DNA of 8,979 nucleotides from JAYZDP01 sp036337765 (GCA_036337765.1 JAYZDP010000022.1:1-8979), one strand, 5' to 3'. Counted from the stretch's first letter, positions 1-6,815 are shown. A program made the numbers and translations. The notes: generated from the letters alone by a model not told the origin.

Positions 1-216
1 GCCAGCGCCTCTGTTCGTGCCGTGGAGAAGGTGCACGCCGTCGCCGGCACCAGTGCCAACTTCACCTCGAACCCGCTGGAGCGCTGCTTTCGCGACGTGC
101 AGGTCGTACGCCAGCACATCATGGTCTCGCCCCAGTGGAAGAACGCGGTTGGCCGTGTACTGCTCGGCCTCGATTCCGGATCGCCGCTGCTCGCGCGCGA
201 CCCCGGCGAGCGCTAG
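1..216 (+). CDS. Acyl-CoA dehydrogenase-family protein, C-terminal end (partial)
   Basis: Frame 1 is open from the window edge to a TAG at 214-216, giving 71 residues of a C-terminus; the true start lies outside the window. The stretch reading SNPLERCFRDVQVVRQHIMV, followed by VGRVLLGLD, matches the last helices of the acyl-CoA dehydrogenase fold. It is closest in feel to the acyl-CoA-dehydrogenase-like flavin monooxygenases (DszC, HsaA and HpaH types), where an (L/P)-L-x-R-x-(F/Y)-R-D-V motif and a conserved His in the final helices sit near the flavin and subunit interface. Family membership is read from the sequence; substrate and reaction (dehydrogenation or hydroxylation) cannot be told from this fragment. 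A weak 5-bp inverted repeat (211-215 with 226-230) overlaps the stop codon and is not a convincing terminator. The next gene starts 144 bp downstream, so an operon link is uncertain. Confidence 0.75.
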   Translation, partial: ASASVRAVEKVHAVAGTSANFTSNPLERCFRDVQVVRQHIMVSPQWKNAVGRVLLGLDSGSPLLARDPGER

Positions 217-360
217 AACGCTCGTTAGCGGCGAAGTCTCGGCGAACGCCTTGAACTCGGGCCGCGATCTGGAAACACCGGCCGCTCGCGGGGCGTCCTA
301 TGGGTGAGCCGCGCCTGAACAGCATGGCGAATCGAGAAAATCGGCAGCGGAGGTATCGCC

Positions 361-1410
361 ATGAACCCACGTTCTCTCTCCCGGGCTACGACGGTCACCG
401 TCGGCCTGATCCTGTGTATCGTTTGGCCGGCGAGCGCCGAGGACGGTGTTGCGCGTACCGCGTCCGGGAAGCCGGACCTCTCGGGAACCTATGACGCCGC
501 CACGCTCACGCCGTTGACGCGACCGAGCGAGTATGGCGACAACCTCTATCTGACCCCTGAAGAGGCGCAGAAGCTGGCCACGGCGGAGGCTGAGCGCACC
601 GCCGAGTCGTCCGCGGCCAGCGATCCTGATCGTGACGCGCCGCCTCCCGGCGGGGACGGCTCGCCTGGCGCTGCCGGCAACGTAGGTGGCTACAACAGCT
701 TCTGGATCGACCGTGGTACCGATGCCTTCTCTGTCGATGGCAAGTTCCGGACCTCGATCATCGTCGAGCCCGAGAGCGGTCAGTTTCCGAAGATGACACC
801 CGAGGGCCAGAAACGCATGACCGAGTTGTTCGCGAGCTTTGGTCGGCAGAACGACGGCACCGCCTACTGGCTCGATAAGGATGGCCCGGGTCCCTACGAC
901 AACATGGAGCAGCGCGACAACGCCGAGCGCTGCCTGCTCGGCTTCAGCGGTGCGACCCCTTCCATCCCGAGCCTTTACAACAACTTCAAGACCATCGTTC
1001 AGACTGAGGATCACGTCATGATCCTGATCGAGATGGTCCACGACGCTAGGATCGTGCGCATGGACGCCGAGCACGTCGCACCCGAGATCCGTACCTGGCT
1101 CGGCGACTCGATCGGTTGGTGGGAGGGCGACACACTGGTTGTCGATACCACCAACTTCAACGGCAAGGGCAACGGTTTCCTCGGTGGTGGAGCCGCAGCT
1201 CACGTCGTCGAGCGCTTCTCGATGCTCGAGTCCGGTGACGTGCTCTACAACTTCACGGTCGAGGATCCGGAGCGCTGGGTCGAGCCCTGGACCGGCGAAT
1301 ACGTGTGGCGCTCGAGCGACAAGCGCCTCTTCGAATACGCCTGTCACGAGGGCAACTACGCTCTTGGCAACATCATGCGCGGCGCGAGACTGCTGGAGCA
1401 GGACGGGTAG
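361..1410 (+). CDS. Secreted protein of unknown function
   Basis: Encodes 349 residues from an ATG preceded by a good ribosome binding site (GGAGG at 349-353, 7 nt before the start) and ending in TAG. The N-terminus looks like a Sec signal peptide: a basic start (MNPRSLSR), a hydrophobic core at about residues 9-22 and a likely cleavage after Ala26 (PASA|ED). The mature protein starts with a KPDLSGTYD motif, has a low-complexity acidic/Gly/Pro linker near residues 78-105, and carries a C-terminal block with IGWWEGDTLVVDTTNFN at about residues 251-267, then VEPWTGEYVWRS. I recall this PDLSG...WWEGDTLVVDTTNF pattern from a widespread uncharacterised secreted family in environmental Proteobacteria and Acidobacteria, but know no assigned function. 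No catalytic motif, metal site or membrane anchor is apparent. It is probably periplasmic. It stands alone between an unrelated gene end and the RRM gene. Confidence 0.85.
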   Translation: MNPRSLSRATTVTVGLILCIVWPASAEDGVARTASGKPDLSGTYDAATLTPLTRPSEYGDNLYLTPEEAQKLATAEAERTAESSAASDPDRDAPPPGGDGSPGAAGNVGGYNSFWIDRGTDAFSVDGKFRTSIIVEPESGQFPKMTPEGQKRMTELFASFGRQNDGTAYWLDKDGPGPYDNMEQRDNAERCLLGFSGATPSIPSLYNNFKTIVQTEDHVMILIEMVHDARIVRMDAEHVAPEIRTWLGDSIGWWEGDTLVVDTTNFNGKGNGFLGGGAAAHVVERFSMLESGDVLYNFTVEDPERWVEPWTGEYVWRSSDKRLFEYACHEGNYALGNIMRGARLLEQDG

Positions 1411-1576
1411 GGTCCGTTGGGCCTCCCCGTCGCTAGAAAAGTTCGCAGCGGAGCGGGTTTGCTGCTAGTCTGCCGCGCGGTTCATACCCACACTGGGTGC
1501 GTTAGCCAATCCTCGTCAGAAGCCTGCCGAAGTTCCTTCGATCAGCCTTCGCAGAGACAAAGCAGATTCCCCTGTG

Positions 1577-1591
1577 CCGCCGCCGTGGCGG
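1577..1591 (+). promoter_or_regulatory. Small hairpin in the RRM gene leader
   Basis: CCGCC (1577-1581) pairs with GGCGG (1587-1591) around a 5-nt loop. It lies about 90 nt upstream of the RRM start codon and just ahead of a stronger hairpin at 1609-1628. In GC-rich DNA a 5-bp stem can arise by chance, so it is listed only as part of a possibly structured leader. The rest of the 1411-1683 gap holds no convincing gene. Confidence 0.25.
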
Positions 1592-1608
1592 GAACCATCG
1601 AAGAAACA

Positions 1609-1628
1609 CCGCGGTCACCGGACCGCGG
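1609..1628 (+). promoter_or_regulatory. Strong 8-bp GC hairpin in the RRM gene leader
   Basis: CCGCGGTC (1609-1616) and GACCGCGG (1621-1628) form a perfect 8-bp stem closed by the tetranucleotide ACCG. It sits 55 nt upstream of the RRM start codon, so it would be in the leader if transcription begins upstream. There is no T-run after it, so it is not a standard intrinsic terminator. A role as an RNA structure affecting translation, or a target for the RNA-binding protein encoded just downstream, is inference only. Confidence 0.4.
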
Positions 1629-1683
1629 GCAACGATCCCGGTTGGCGCAAGGGCGTCGGGCACGGGGAAGAGGTAGGTAAGTC

Positions 1684-1950
1684 ATGAAGAGAATCTATGT
1701 AGGCAATCTGTCCTATGACACCACTGAGGACGAGCTGCGGCAGGTCTTCGGACAGCACGGCGAGGTCAGCTCAGTTGATTTGATCACCGACCGTGAGACC
1801 GGTCGGCCGCGCGGCTTCGGCTTCGTGGAGATGGAGGGTGCCGACGCCGCCATCGCCGCTCTGAACAACACTCAGGTGGGTGGCCGCACGCTGACGGTCA
1901 ACGAGGCCCGTCCGCGCAACGATCGCGCGCAGCGAGCGCCCCGCTGGTAA
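1684..1950 (+). CDS. Single-RRM RNA-binding protein (bacterial Rbp type)
   Basis: An 88-residue protein that is almost entirely one RNA recognition motif. RNP2 is IYVGNL at residues 4-9 and RNP1 is RGFGFVEM at residues 43-50, with the aromatic residues Tyr5, Phe45 and Phe47 that stack on RNA bases in this fold. A short basic tail (about residues 76-88, RPRNDRAQRAPRW) follows, much shorter than the Gly-rich tails of plant or some cyanobacterial relatives. Bacterial members bind single-stranded RNA in the cytoplasm and in several species respond to cold or stress; the role here is not known. The ATG follows a purine-rich stretch (GGGAAGAGGTAGG) that can serve as ribosome binding site, and the stop is TAA. 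GC-rich hairpins lie in its leader (1609-1628) and just after it (1966-1989), and a sigma factor gene begins 59 nt after it in the same direction. Confidence 0.93.
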   Translation: MKRIYVGNLSYDTTEDELRQVFGQHGEVSSVDLITDRETGRPRGFGFVEMEGADAAIAALNNTQVGGRTLTVNEARPRNDRAQRAPRW

Positions 1951-1965
1951 CAGAACTCGGAAAGC

Positions 1966-1989
1966 CCCGGGACCGAGCTCGGTCCCGGG
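1966..1989. promoter_or_regulatory. Perfect 24-bp palindrome between RRM and sigma genes
   Basis: The 12 bases CCCGGGACCGAG (1966-1977) are exactly mirrored by their reverse complement at 1978-1989. As RNA it would form a stem of about 10 bp with a tiny loop. It begins 16 nt after the RRM stop and ends 20 nt before the sigma factor start. No T-run follows, so it is not a classic intrinsic terminator. It could be an imperfect terminator or attenuator, a 3'-end processing or stabilising structure for the RRM message, or an operator for a dimeric regulator. An alternative pairing of GCCCC (1964-1968) with GGGGC (1996-2000) is also possible. Confidence 0.5.
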
Positions 1990-2009
1990 CACCTCGGGGC
2001 TCAAGGACC

Positions 2010-3608
2010 GTGGCGTACCCGCTACATCGATCAGTTGGTCCGGACCACGAGGAGGAAAGCCGTCTAGCCAACGGCGTTGCCGCGCCGCGCTCCTACACGA
2101 ACCAGCGCGAGGGCACGGGCGAGACTCCCGATGAGAGATGGCTTCCGGTAGATGCTGCCGACCGGGTCGGTGCCGCCGGCGCCGTTCGGCCCTCGGCATC
2201 GGGCCCAGGCGCCGACCCACTGGCCGGGTATCTAAACGACATTCGCGACGAGCCACTGCTCGATCGAGAGCGTGAGGTGGCGATCGCCCGGCGTATCGAA
2301 GACGCGCGCTGGCGCATCTGTTCCGCGCTGGCTCGCCACAAGAAGCTGCTCGATTGCGTTCTCGAACTGACGGCCGACGAGATCCGGGGCCCGCGATCGC
2401 CCGCCGGCACGATCGTGGAGCGCGAGCTGGGGAGAAACGGCGAGGTGGGCGCGCCAGGGCGGTTCCAACGCGAGAGGGTCCACTTCCGCACCCTGCTGAC
2501 GGTGGGCGAGGAGATGGCGTCCCTACGCCGACGCCAGGGCCGCCTGAGCCCGAGCGGGATGCGACACGCCGAGATTGAGAGCTCGATCGATCGCCTCGGT
2601 GCGCAGGGCGCGAAAAGCCTCCAGGCCATTGGGCTCACCTTCGCTCAGCAGGAGCGGGTGGCCGAGATCGTCGACGCGATCCATGTTGCGCTCTCGGACT
2701 GCCTGCGTGCGGAGCGTGCCGCGGCGAAGAGAGTCGAGCGAGAGAAGCGGCCCGAGCAGCGGGCCAGCCGGAAGAAAACTGCGAGAGCCTGTCGCCGCCG
2801 GACCCTGCAGATGGAGCGGACCTTCGCCCCTCAGGCAAGGCTCGGAGTTCTTCGCGACGAGATCCGAGCTGGCGTCGCCGAGTGCGGCGCCGCGAGCGAA
2901 GAACTCGTGCTCGCCAACGTCAGGCTGGTGATCTCGGTGGCGAAGAAGTACGGGCGCCGCGGTCTCGATCTGACGGACCTGATCCAGGCCGGTAATCTCG
3001 GACTCATGAGAGCGGTAGAGAAGTTCGAGTTCCGGCGTGGCTACAAGTTCTCGACCTACGCTCACTGGTGGATCCGCCAGGCGGTGTCGCGCGCGCTGAG
3101 CGAGGAGTCGCGGACGATTCGTCTGCCGGTGCATGTCGTCGAGCGCCTCAACCATCTGGCGCGCACCGATGGTGCGCTCACTCAGGAGCTGGGTCGCGAT
3201 CCGACCCGCGACGACCTCGGTGATTGGATGGCGATCGGCGGCGCAAAGGTCGGCGAGTTGAGACAGCTTAGCCGCGCGACGCTGTCACTCGATCTGCCAT
3301 TGGGCGAGGACGGCGACTTCACCCTCCTCGACCAGGTCGTCGATGGCTCGACCGAGTCGCCGGAAGCAGGTGCGGTCCGACAGGACGCAAGATCGTCGAT
3401 CGACCAGGCATTGGCGGACCTCACTGCGCGCGAAGAGTTGGTGCTACGGCTGCGCTTCGGCCTCGACAATGGCGTCGAGCAGACGCTGGAGGAGGTCGGC
3501 AAGCTGTTCGGACTGACCCGCGAGCGGGTACGACAGATCGAGGCCGCTGCGCTGCAGAAGCTACGCTCGCGTGGTGGCGATCTCGACCAGCTCGACCTCG
3601 AACACTAG
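2010..3608 (+). CDS. Sigma-70 family RNA polymerase sigma factor, RpoD-like without region 1.1
   Basis: A 532-residue sigma factor that directs RNA polymerase to promoters. Region 1.2 is at about residues 69-101 (DPLAGYLNDI...AIARRIE). Regions 2.1-2.4 span about 296-372, including LVISVAKKYGRRGLDLTDLI and the -10-recognition helix YAHWWIRQAVSRAL (350-363). Region 3 runs to about 450, and region 4 spans 469-520 with the -35-recognition helix TRERVRQIEAAALQKLR (503-519). Region 1.1 is missing: the first ~65 residues look unstructured. The segment between regions 1.2 and 2 (about 105-290) holds a strongly basic stretch (about 234-270), unlike the acidic non-conserved region of E. coli RpoD. In region 2.4 the usual Thr of RQAIT is Ser360. 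It is probably a paralogous group 1/2-type sigma rather than the sole housekeeping factor, but that cannot be settled here. The GTG start is uncertain: AAGGA at 2003-2007 is only 2 nt from it, and the better GAGGAGG motif at 2049-2055 has no in-frame start behind it. The stop is TAG. Confidence 0.92.
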   Translation: MAYPLHRSVGPDHEEESRLANGVAAPRSYTNQREGTGETPDERWLPVDAADRVGAAGAVRPSASGPGADPLAGYLNDIRDEPLLDREREVAIARRIEDARWRICSALARHKKLLDCVLELTADEIRGPRSPAGTIVERELGRNGEVGAPGRFQRERVHFRTLLTVGEEMASLRRRQGRLSPSGMRHAEIESSIDRLGAQGAKSLQAIGLTFAQQERVAEIVDAIHVALSDCLRAERAAAKRVEREKRPEQRASRKKTARACRRRTLQMERTFAPQARLGVLRDEIRAGVAECGAASEELVLANVRLVISVAKKYGRRGLDLTDLIQAGNLGLMRAVEKFEFRRGYKFSTYAHWWIRQAVSRALSEESRTIRLPVHVVERLNHLARTDGALTQELGRDPTRDDLGDWMAIGGAKVGELRQLSRATLSLDLPLGEDGDFTLLDQVVDGSTESPEAGAVRQDARSSIDQALADLTAREELVLRLRFGLDNGVEQTLEEVGKLFGLTRERVRQIEAAALQKLRSRGGDLDQLDLEH

Positions 3609-3621
3609 CTGTCTTGATCGC

Positions 3622-4695
3622 TCAGATCGCCTGCCCCGCGCCGTCCGTGTAGCGCTCGCGCAGCTCCCGGTAGCCGATCAGCTCTCCCCGAGTCTGGTCC
3701 CACAGCTTGAATCTGGCGCTCGCCAGGCTGCGGCGCAGCGTGAGTGTCGGCACGTCGTGGAGCACAGGGTTGTCGCGGTGACAGGCCTGAAGCCGGTAGT
3801 TGGGGATGCGGCTCGAAAGATGGTGGACGTGATGCACGCCGATATTGCCGGTGAGCCAGTGCAGCACCGGTGGCAGGTCGTAGTAAGAACTCCCCTCGAC
3901 CGCCGCTGCGAGGAAGCTCCATTCGCCATCCTCTCGCCAGTAGGCACCCTCGAATTGATGCTGGATGTAGAACAGCCAGACTCCTGCACTGCCGGAGATC
4001 AGCGAGATCGGAACGTGGACGAGCAAGAGGGCCGGAATGCCAATGGTGAAATGCGCAGCGACGAAGACCCCGGCCAGAGCGGCATTGGTCAGATGAATGC
4101 TGGCCCATTCCCGACTCCAGGAACGAGGCAGGTCGAGCGGCAGTCGATGCTTGAGAAAGAACTGGTAGAACGGCCCGAATCCGAATAGCACGAACGAGTT
4201 ACGTCCCAGGCGATAGCCCAAACGTTGGAGGGTCCCGAGCGCTAGATACTCCTGGACCGTCAGCGTGGTTACGTCGCCGAAGCCTCGATGGTCCAGGTTT
4301 CCCGAGGAGGCGTGGTGCAGGGCGTGGGTCTTGCGCCAGTAGCCGTAGGGGATTAGGGTCACGACCCCCAACCAGAAGCCCAGTCGGTCGTTGACACGCT
4401 GCGACGGCAAGAAAGAACCGTGGCCGCAGTCGTGCTGAATGATGAAGAGCCGTACCAGGAAGCAGGCTGTCGGTACGGCCAGTACCAGCGTCAGGAGATA
4501 CGAGACTCCCAGGCTCCAGAGCATCGCCGCCCACAGTGCGAGGAACGGAACGATCGTGTTGACGAGCTGCCAGATCGCCGAGCGGACGCAAGGTCGCGCG
4601 TACCTTGCAAGGTCGCGAATCGTCTGCGTGGTCTCCGGGTACGCGTGGTTCGGACCCGCGCGCACTGAAACGTCGGGTTCGGCGGGCAGGGTCAC
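3622..4695 (-). CDS. Membrane fatty acid desaturase (Delta12/omega-type)
   Basis: A 357-residue integral membrane di-iron desaturase that would introduce a cis double bond into lipid-bound or acyl-carrier-bound fatty acids, adjusting membrane fluidity. All three histidine boxes are present: HDCGH at residues 88-92, HALHH at 124-128 and HHVHH at 288-292. A further QHQFEGAYW motif (His246), typical of bacterial Delta12-like desaturases, is also seen. Hydrophobic segments lie at about 45-85, 105-117, 165-180 and 203-245, giving the expected hairpin layout, and the length is normal. The GTG start is the one giving a full-length N-terminus, but its ribosome binding site is poor, and a start a little downstream is possible. 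It ends (TGA) 13 nt from the end of the convergent sigma factor gene. It lies 234 bp downstream of the haem/copper gene on the same strand, so it probably has its own promoter in that gap. Regiospecificity cannot be read from the sequence. Confidence 0.92.
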   Translation of the reverse strand: MTLPAEPDVSVRAGPNHAYPETTQTIRDLARYARPCVRSAIWQLVNTIVPFLALWAAMLWSLGVSYLLTLVLAVPTACFLVRLFIIQHDCGHGSFLPSQRVNDRLGFWLGVVTLIPYGYWRKTHALHHASSGNLDHRGFGDVTTLTVQEYLALGTLQRLGYRLGRNSFVLFGFGPFYQFFLKHRLPLDLPRSWSREWASIHLTNAALAGVFVAAHFTIGIPALLLVHVPISLISGSAGVWLFYIQHQFEGAYWREDGEWSFLAAAVEGSSYYDLPPVLHWLTGNIGVHHVHHLSSRIPNYRLQACHRDNPVLHDVPTLTLRRSLASARFKLWDQTRGELIGYRELRERYTDGAGQAI

Positions 4696-4772
4696 CCCGC
4701 CGCGCCGTTCATCCGCATACCCGAGTTTCGTAGCCGCAGGTGCGAAGCGAAGCCTCGTGGTGTGCGTGTTCT

Positions 4773-4930
4773 CAGCGTTCTCGCTCCGTGGCAGCCAGGC
4801 CGACTCGCGACGTTTCTGGACTGTACCCTAGCTCGGGCTCCCTGGCGCCGTCCGCAGCCCGGACCGCGGGTAGCTCCAGCCAGAAGGTCGCTCCCCCGCC
4901 GGCTGCGCTCTGCTTCTGAAAGCGTCCGAC
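4773..4930 (-). pseudogene. Probable relic of a histidine kinase C-terminus
   Basis: In the gap after the haem/copper gene, reading the minus strand from 4930 to a TGA at 4773-4775 gives about 52 codons that include QSAAGGGATFWLELPA (codons at about 4911-4864). The G-x-G-A-T-F-W-L-E-L-P pattern is the usual last beta-strand of a histidine kinase ATPase (HATPase_c) domain, followed here by a non-conserved tail. Upstream, the same frame runs into the out-of-frame 3' end of the haem/copper gene, so the rest of the kinase (His box, N, G1 and G2 boxes) is absent. It has no start codon of its own. I infer a leftover of a deleted kinase gene; chance similarity over about 15 residues remains possible. 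Confidence 0.4.
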
Positions 4931-6255
4931 TACTGTCTGCGGCCCCGCGAGCCTCTACCCACGAACGGGTTGGCGCGGCCGCCCCCGTCCGGGGCGTCTT
5001 GTGGGCTGGTGTAGGCCCAGTAGAAGAAGCCGAGGTTCATCTCGTCGTTGGTGCGGTCGCCCCACTTGACGTCGACAGTCGGATCGGGATTGTTGGCGTT
5101 GTCGGCCGTGTTGTCGTAGCCCATCGTGACTTCGATCTTGGTTCCCGCGGGGAGCTGGAGGTGCTCTTTGAAGCGGTAGCGGGTCTGCCAGTTGAAGTCG
5201 TAGTTCGGGACCTCGAGGAACTGCTGCACAGTGCCATCGGGAAGTGTGGCGACGTAGCGCGAGTAGTCGCCGCGATAGTGCATGTGCGGCAGCAGGCTCA
5301 TGATTGTGATGCCCTTCTCAAGGGTCTCTTCTTCGGCGAGAAAGAGATCCTTGGTGTTGGCGGGCAGATACATCTTGCGCGGATCACCGATGGCCGAGAC
5401 GTACATCGGCTGCACCGGCTCGTTGGCGAACTTGAAGGCCACGGTCGACTGGTCCCAGGTCTCCGTGTCGGGGCCCGGTTCCTTGTGGTAGTGCATCTGC
5501 AGGCGGATCTGCGATCCCTTGGGGAGCCGGATGCCGAAACCAGGGGGAAACTCGCTCGGCTCGGCGCCGGGCGCGATGCCCGGCAGCCTCAGGAATCCGG
5601 GCCGCCCACCTTCCTCGCTGGGAGGCGTGACCGCGAAGCCGATGATGTGGTGCACGGCCGTGGTGTGGGGCTTGTACTCCGCCGCGACGATGTACTTGTC
5701 CTCATCGAGTACGCCTGCCGGCACCGTCTGAGCCTCGAGCACGATGTTCAGGTCGAGCAGGTCGTCGTTGACGTGGTAGGGCTCTTTCAAACTCAGAATC
5801 AGGTGGGGCTCGCCGATCGCCCACTCGGTCGACGGCCACTCGATGGGCGCCGGTCCCTCGGCTTCGTTACCCATCGGAGCGCCGGATCGCGCCCAGTCGA
5901 CCAGGGTCGCGATCTCGGTGTCGGTGAGGGTGCGCTCGTTGGCGAAGACCCCGTTGTACTCGGCTGAGGCGTGCCAGGGAGGCATCTCGCGCTTCTCTAC
6001 GGTGCGCGCGATCGCCTTGGCCCACGGCCGCGTCTCGGCGTAGGTGGTCAGGGCCATTGGCGCGATCATGCCGCCGAGGTTGAGGCCCGCCGGGCGATGG
6101 CAGGTCTGACAGTTCTGCTGCAGGACGCCAAGTACGTCTGGGTAGAAGGTCGGCCCGGATGGGGTCGCGTCCTTGGCCGCCGCTTCGAGCGGCGCGGTGA
6201 ACGCGAGCGCGGCTGTGAGGGTTATTGCGAGGATTGCGGTCAATCTGGTTGTCAT
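4930..6255 (-). CDS. Secreted c-type cytochrome fused to PHM-like copper monooxygenase module
   Basis: A 441-residue protein with a Sec signal peptide (residues 1 to about 27; hydrophobic core 6-21, AxA-type cleavage near EAAA), so periplasmic or exported. The N-terminal domain carries one haem c site, C49-Q-T-C52-H53, with Met91 in a REMPPWHA motif as the likely sixth haem ligand. The C-terminal two-thirds resembles the copper type II ascorbate-dependent monooxygenases (peptidylglycine alpha-hydroxylating monooxygenase, dopamine beta-monooxygenase). His202-His203 (TAVHHIIGF) and His255 (RLQMHYH) match the CuH ligands; His324-x-His326 (LLPHMHYRG) and Met406 (NDEMNLGFFYW) match CuM. Full ligand conservation argues for an active copper site; the substrate is unknown, and the haem domain may deliver electrons in place of ascorbate (inference). 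The ATG is preceded by AAGGAA (6261-6266, read on the minus strand) with a 5-nt spacer. A TAGACT hexamer at 6302-6307 could be the -10 element. The C-terminal tail is Gly/Arg-rich and ends next to the kinase relic. Confidence 0.85.
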   Translation of the reverse strand: MTTRLTAILAITLTAALAFTAPLEAAAKDATPSGPTFYPDVLGVLQQNCQTCHRPAGLNLGGMIAPMALTTYAETRPWAKAIARTVEKREMPPWHASAEYNGVFANERTLTDTEIATLVDWARSGAPMGNEAEGPAPIEWPSTEWAIGEPHLILSLKEPYHVNDDLLDLNIVLEAQTVPAGVLDEDKYIVAAEYKPHTTAVHHIIGFAVTPPSEEGGRPGFLRLPGIAPGAEPSEFPPGFGIRLPKGSQIRLQMHYHKEPGPDTETWDQSTVAFKFANEPVQPMYVSAIGDPRKMYLPANTKDLFLAEEETLEKGITIMSLLPHMHYRGDYSRYVATLPDGTVQQFLEVPNYDFNWQTRYRFKEHLQLPAGTKIEVTMGYDNTADNANNPDPTVDVKWGDRTNDEMNLGFFYWAYTSPQDAPDGGGRANPFVGRGSRGRRQ

Positions 6256-6326
6256 CGCGTTTCCTTGTCCGTGAGCGACGGCCTTTTTTGGACGTGGGGC
6301 GAGTCTACCGCGCCGCGCGCGCGGTG

Positions 6327-6815
6327 CTAGCGATCGGGCCAGTTCCGCTCGCGGATGCGCTCGAACTCCTGCTCGGTATACCCGGGTCGAGAGGGTCTAC
6401 GGGTCACGAGATCGAAGCGATTGCCGGCCCGGAGCAGGGTGAACTTGCCGTCGTTCGGAAGCTGACGCCCGTGATCGTAGATCGCCACGTAAGTTTCTCC
6501 GACCACCTCGAAGCTGTCTCTGCGTACGACTATGCCGGTGTTCTCGTCGATGCCGATTCCCAAAAGCTCAGGGTGTGTCGTGATCACTTCGACCAGGTCG
6601 AACTGGCGGTTACGGGCGAGCCGGTGCTGGTCGATCGCGACGCCGCGCAGAAAGCCGAAGCCCCTCTGGTGGTCGCCGACCATGGTGAGGTTCTCCTCGC
6701 TGTGTCCGCGCACCAGGAAGGAGCCCAGGATGGTTCTGGACCCCTTGTCAAGACGCTTCTCACTGTCGTCTCTTGCGCTGCTCGCCAATCGTCGGTGAAA
6801 CGCGTTGGTGACCAA
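6327..6815 (-). pseudogene. Cyanophycinase-like (peptidase S51) C-terminal half, catalytic Ser lost
   Basis: The 162-residue frame matches the C-terminal half of cyanophycinase-like serine hydrolases from about residue 28 (TILGSFLVRG) onward: GFGFLRGVAIDQHRLARNRQ (about 52-71), PELLGIGIDENTGIVV (82-97), FEVVGETYVAIYD (102-114). His64 (IDQH) and Glu91 (DENT) correspond to the His and Glu of the family's Ser-His-Glu triad. The Ser nucleophile normally lies in a GTSAGA motif directly before I-L-G-S. Here that position reads LDKGSRT, and upstream residues show no similarity, so the N-terminal half is gone. The nominal start is a TTG at 6813-6815 with no ribosome binding site. Homology stops near position 6740, where the divergent kinase remnant begins about 100 bp further on. 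Full-length relatives cleave cyanophycin or related isoaspartyl peptides; this copy is very unlikely to be active. The stop (TAG) is followed by a weak GC hairpin (6307-6325) without a T-run. Confidence 0.7.

Noticed and set aside
298..1347. Long minus-strand open frame (349 codons) opposite the secreted-protein gene
   Set aside because: It is the antisense mirror of a high-GC gene whose plus-strand product has a signal peptide, a ribosome binding site and family-like motifs. The minus product shows no domain and a composition typical of antisense frames.
1417..1680. 87-codon plus-strand open frame filling the gap before the RRM gene
   Set aside because: Arg/Ser/Gly-rich, no motif, no ribosome binding site, and it covers two hairpins; more likely leader/intergenic DNA.
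2523..3155. Minus-strand open frames within the sigma factor gene
   Set aside because: Antisense to conserved sigma regions 1.2-2.4; no independent coding evidence.
3571..4188. Plus-strand open frame of 205 codons opposite the desaturase
   Set aside because: It overlaps the end of the sigma gene and lies antisense to the third histidine box of the desaturase; no domain is recognisable.
4762..5967. Plus-strand open frame of 401 codons opposite the haem/copper gene
   Set aside because: The minus strand carries CxxCH, all copper ligands, a signal peptide and a ribosome binding site. The plus frame is Val/Arg/Leu-rich antisense sequence without motifs.
6307..6325. GC hairpin as terminator for the cyanophycinase remnant
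   Set aside because: The stem is only 6-7 bp in alternating CG sequence and no T-run follows on the minus strand.
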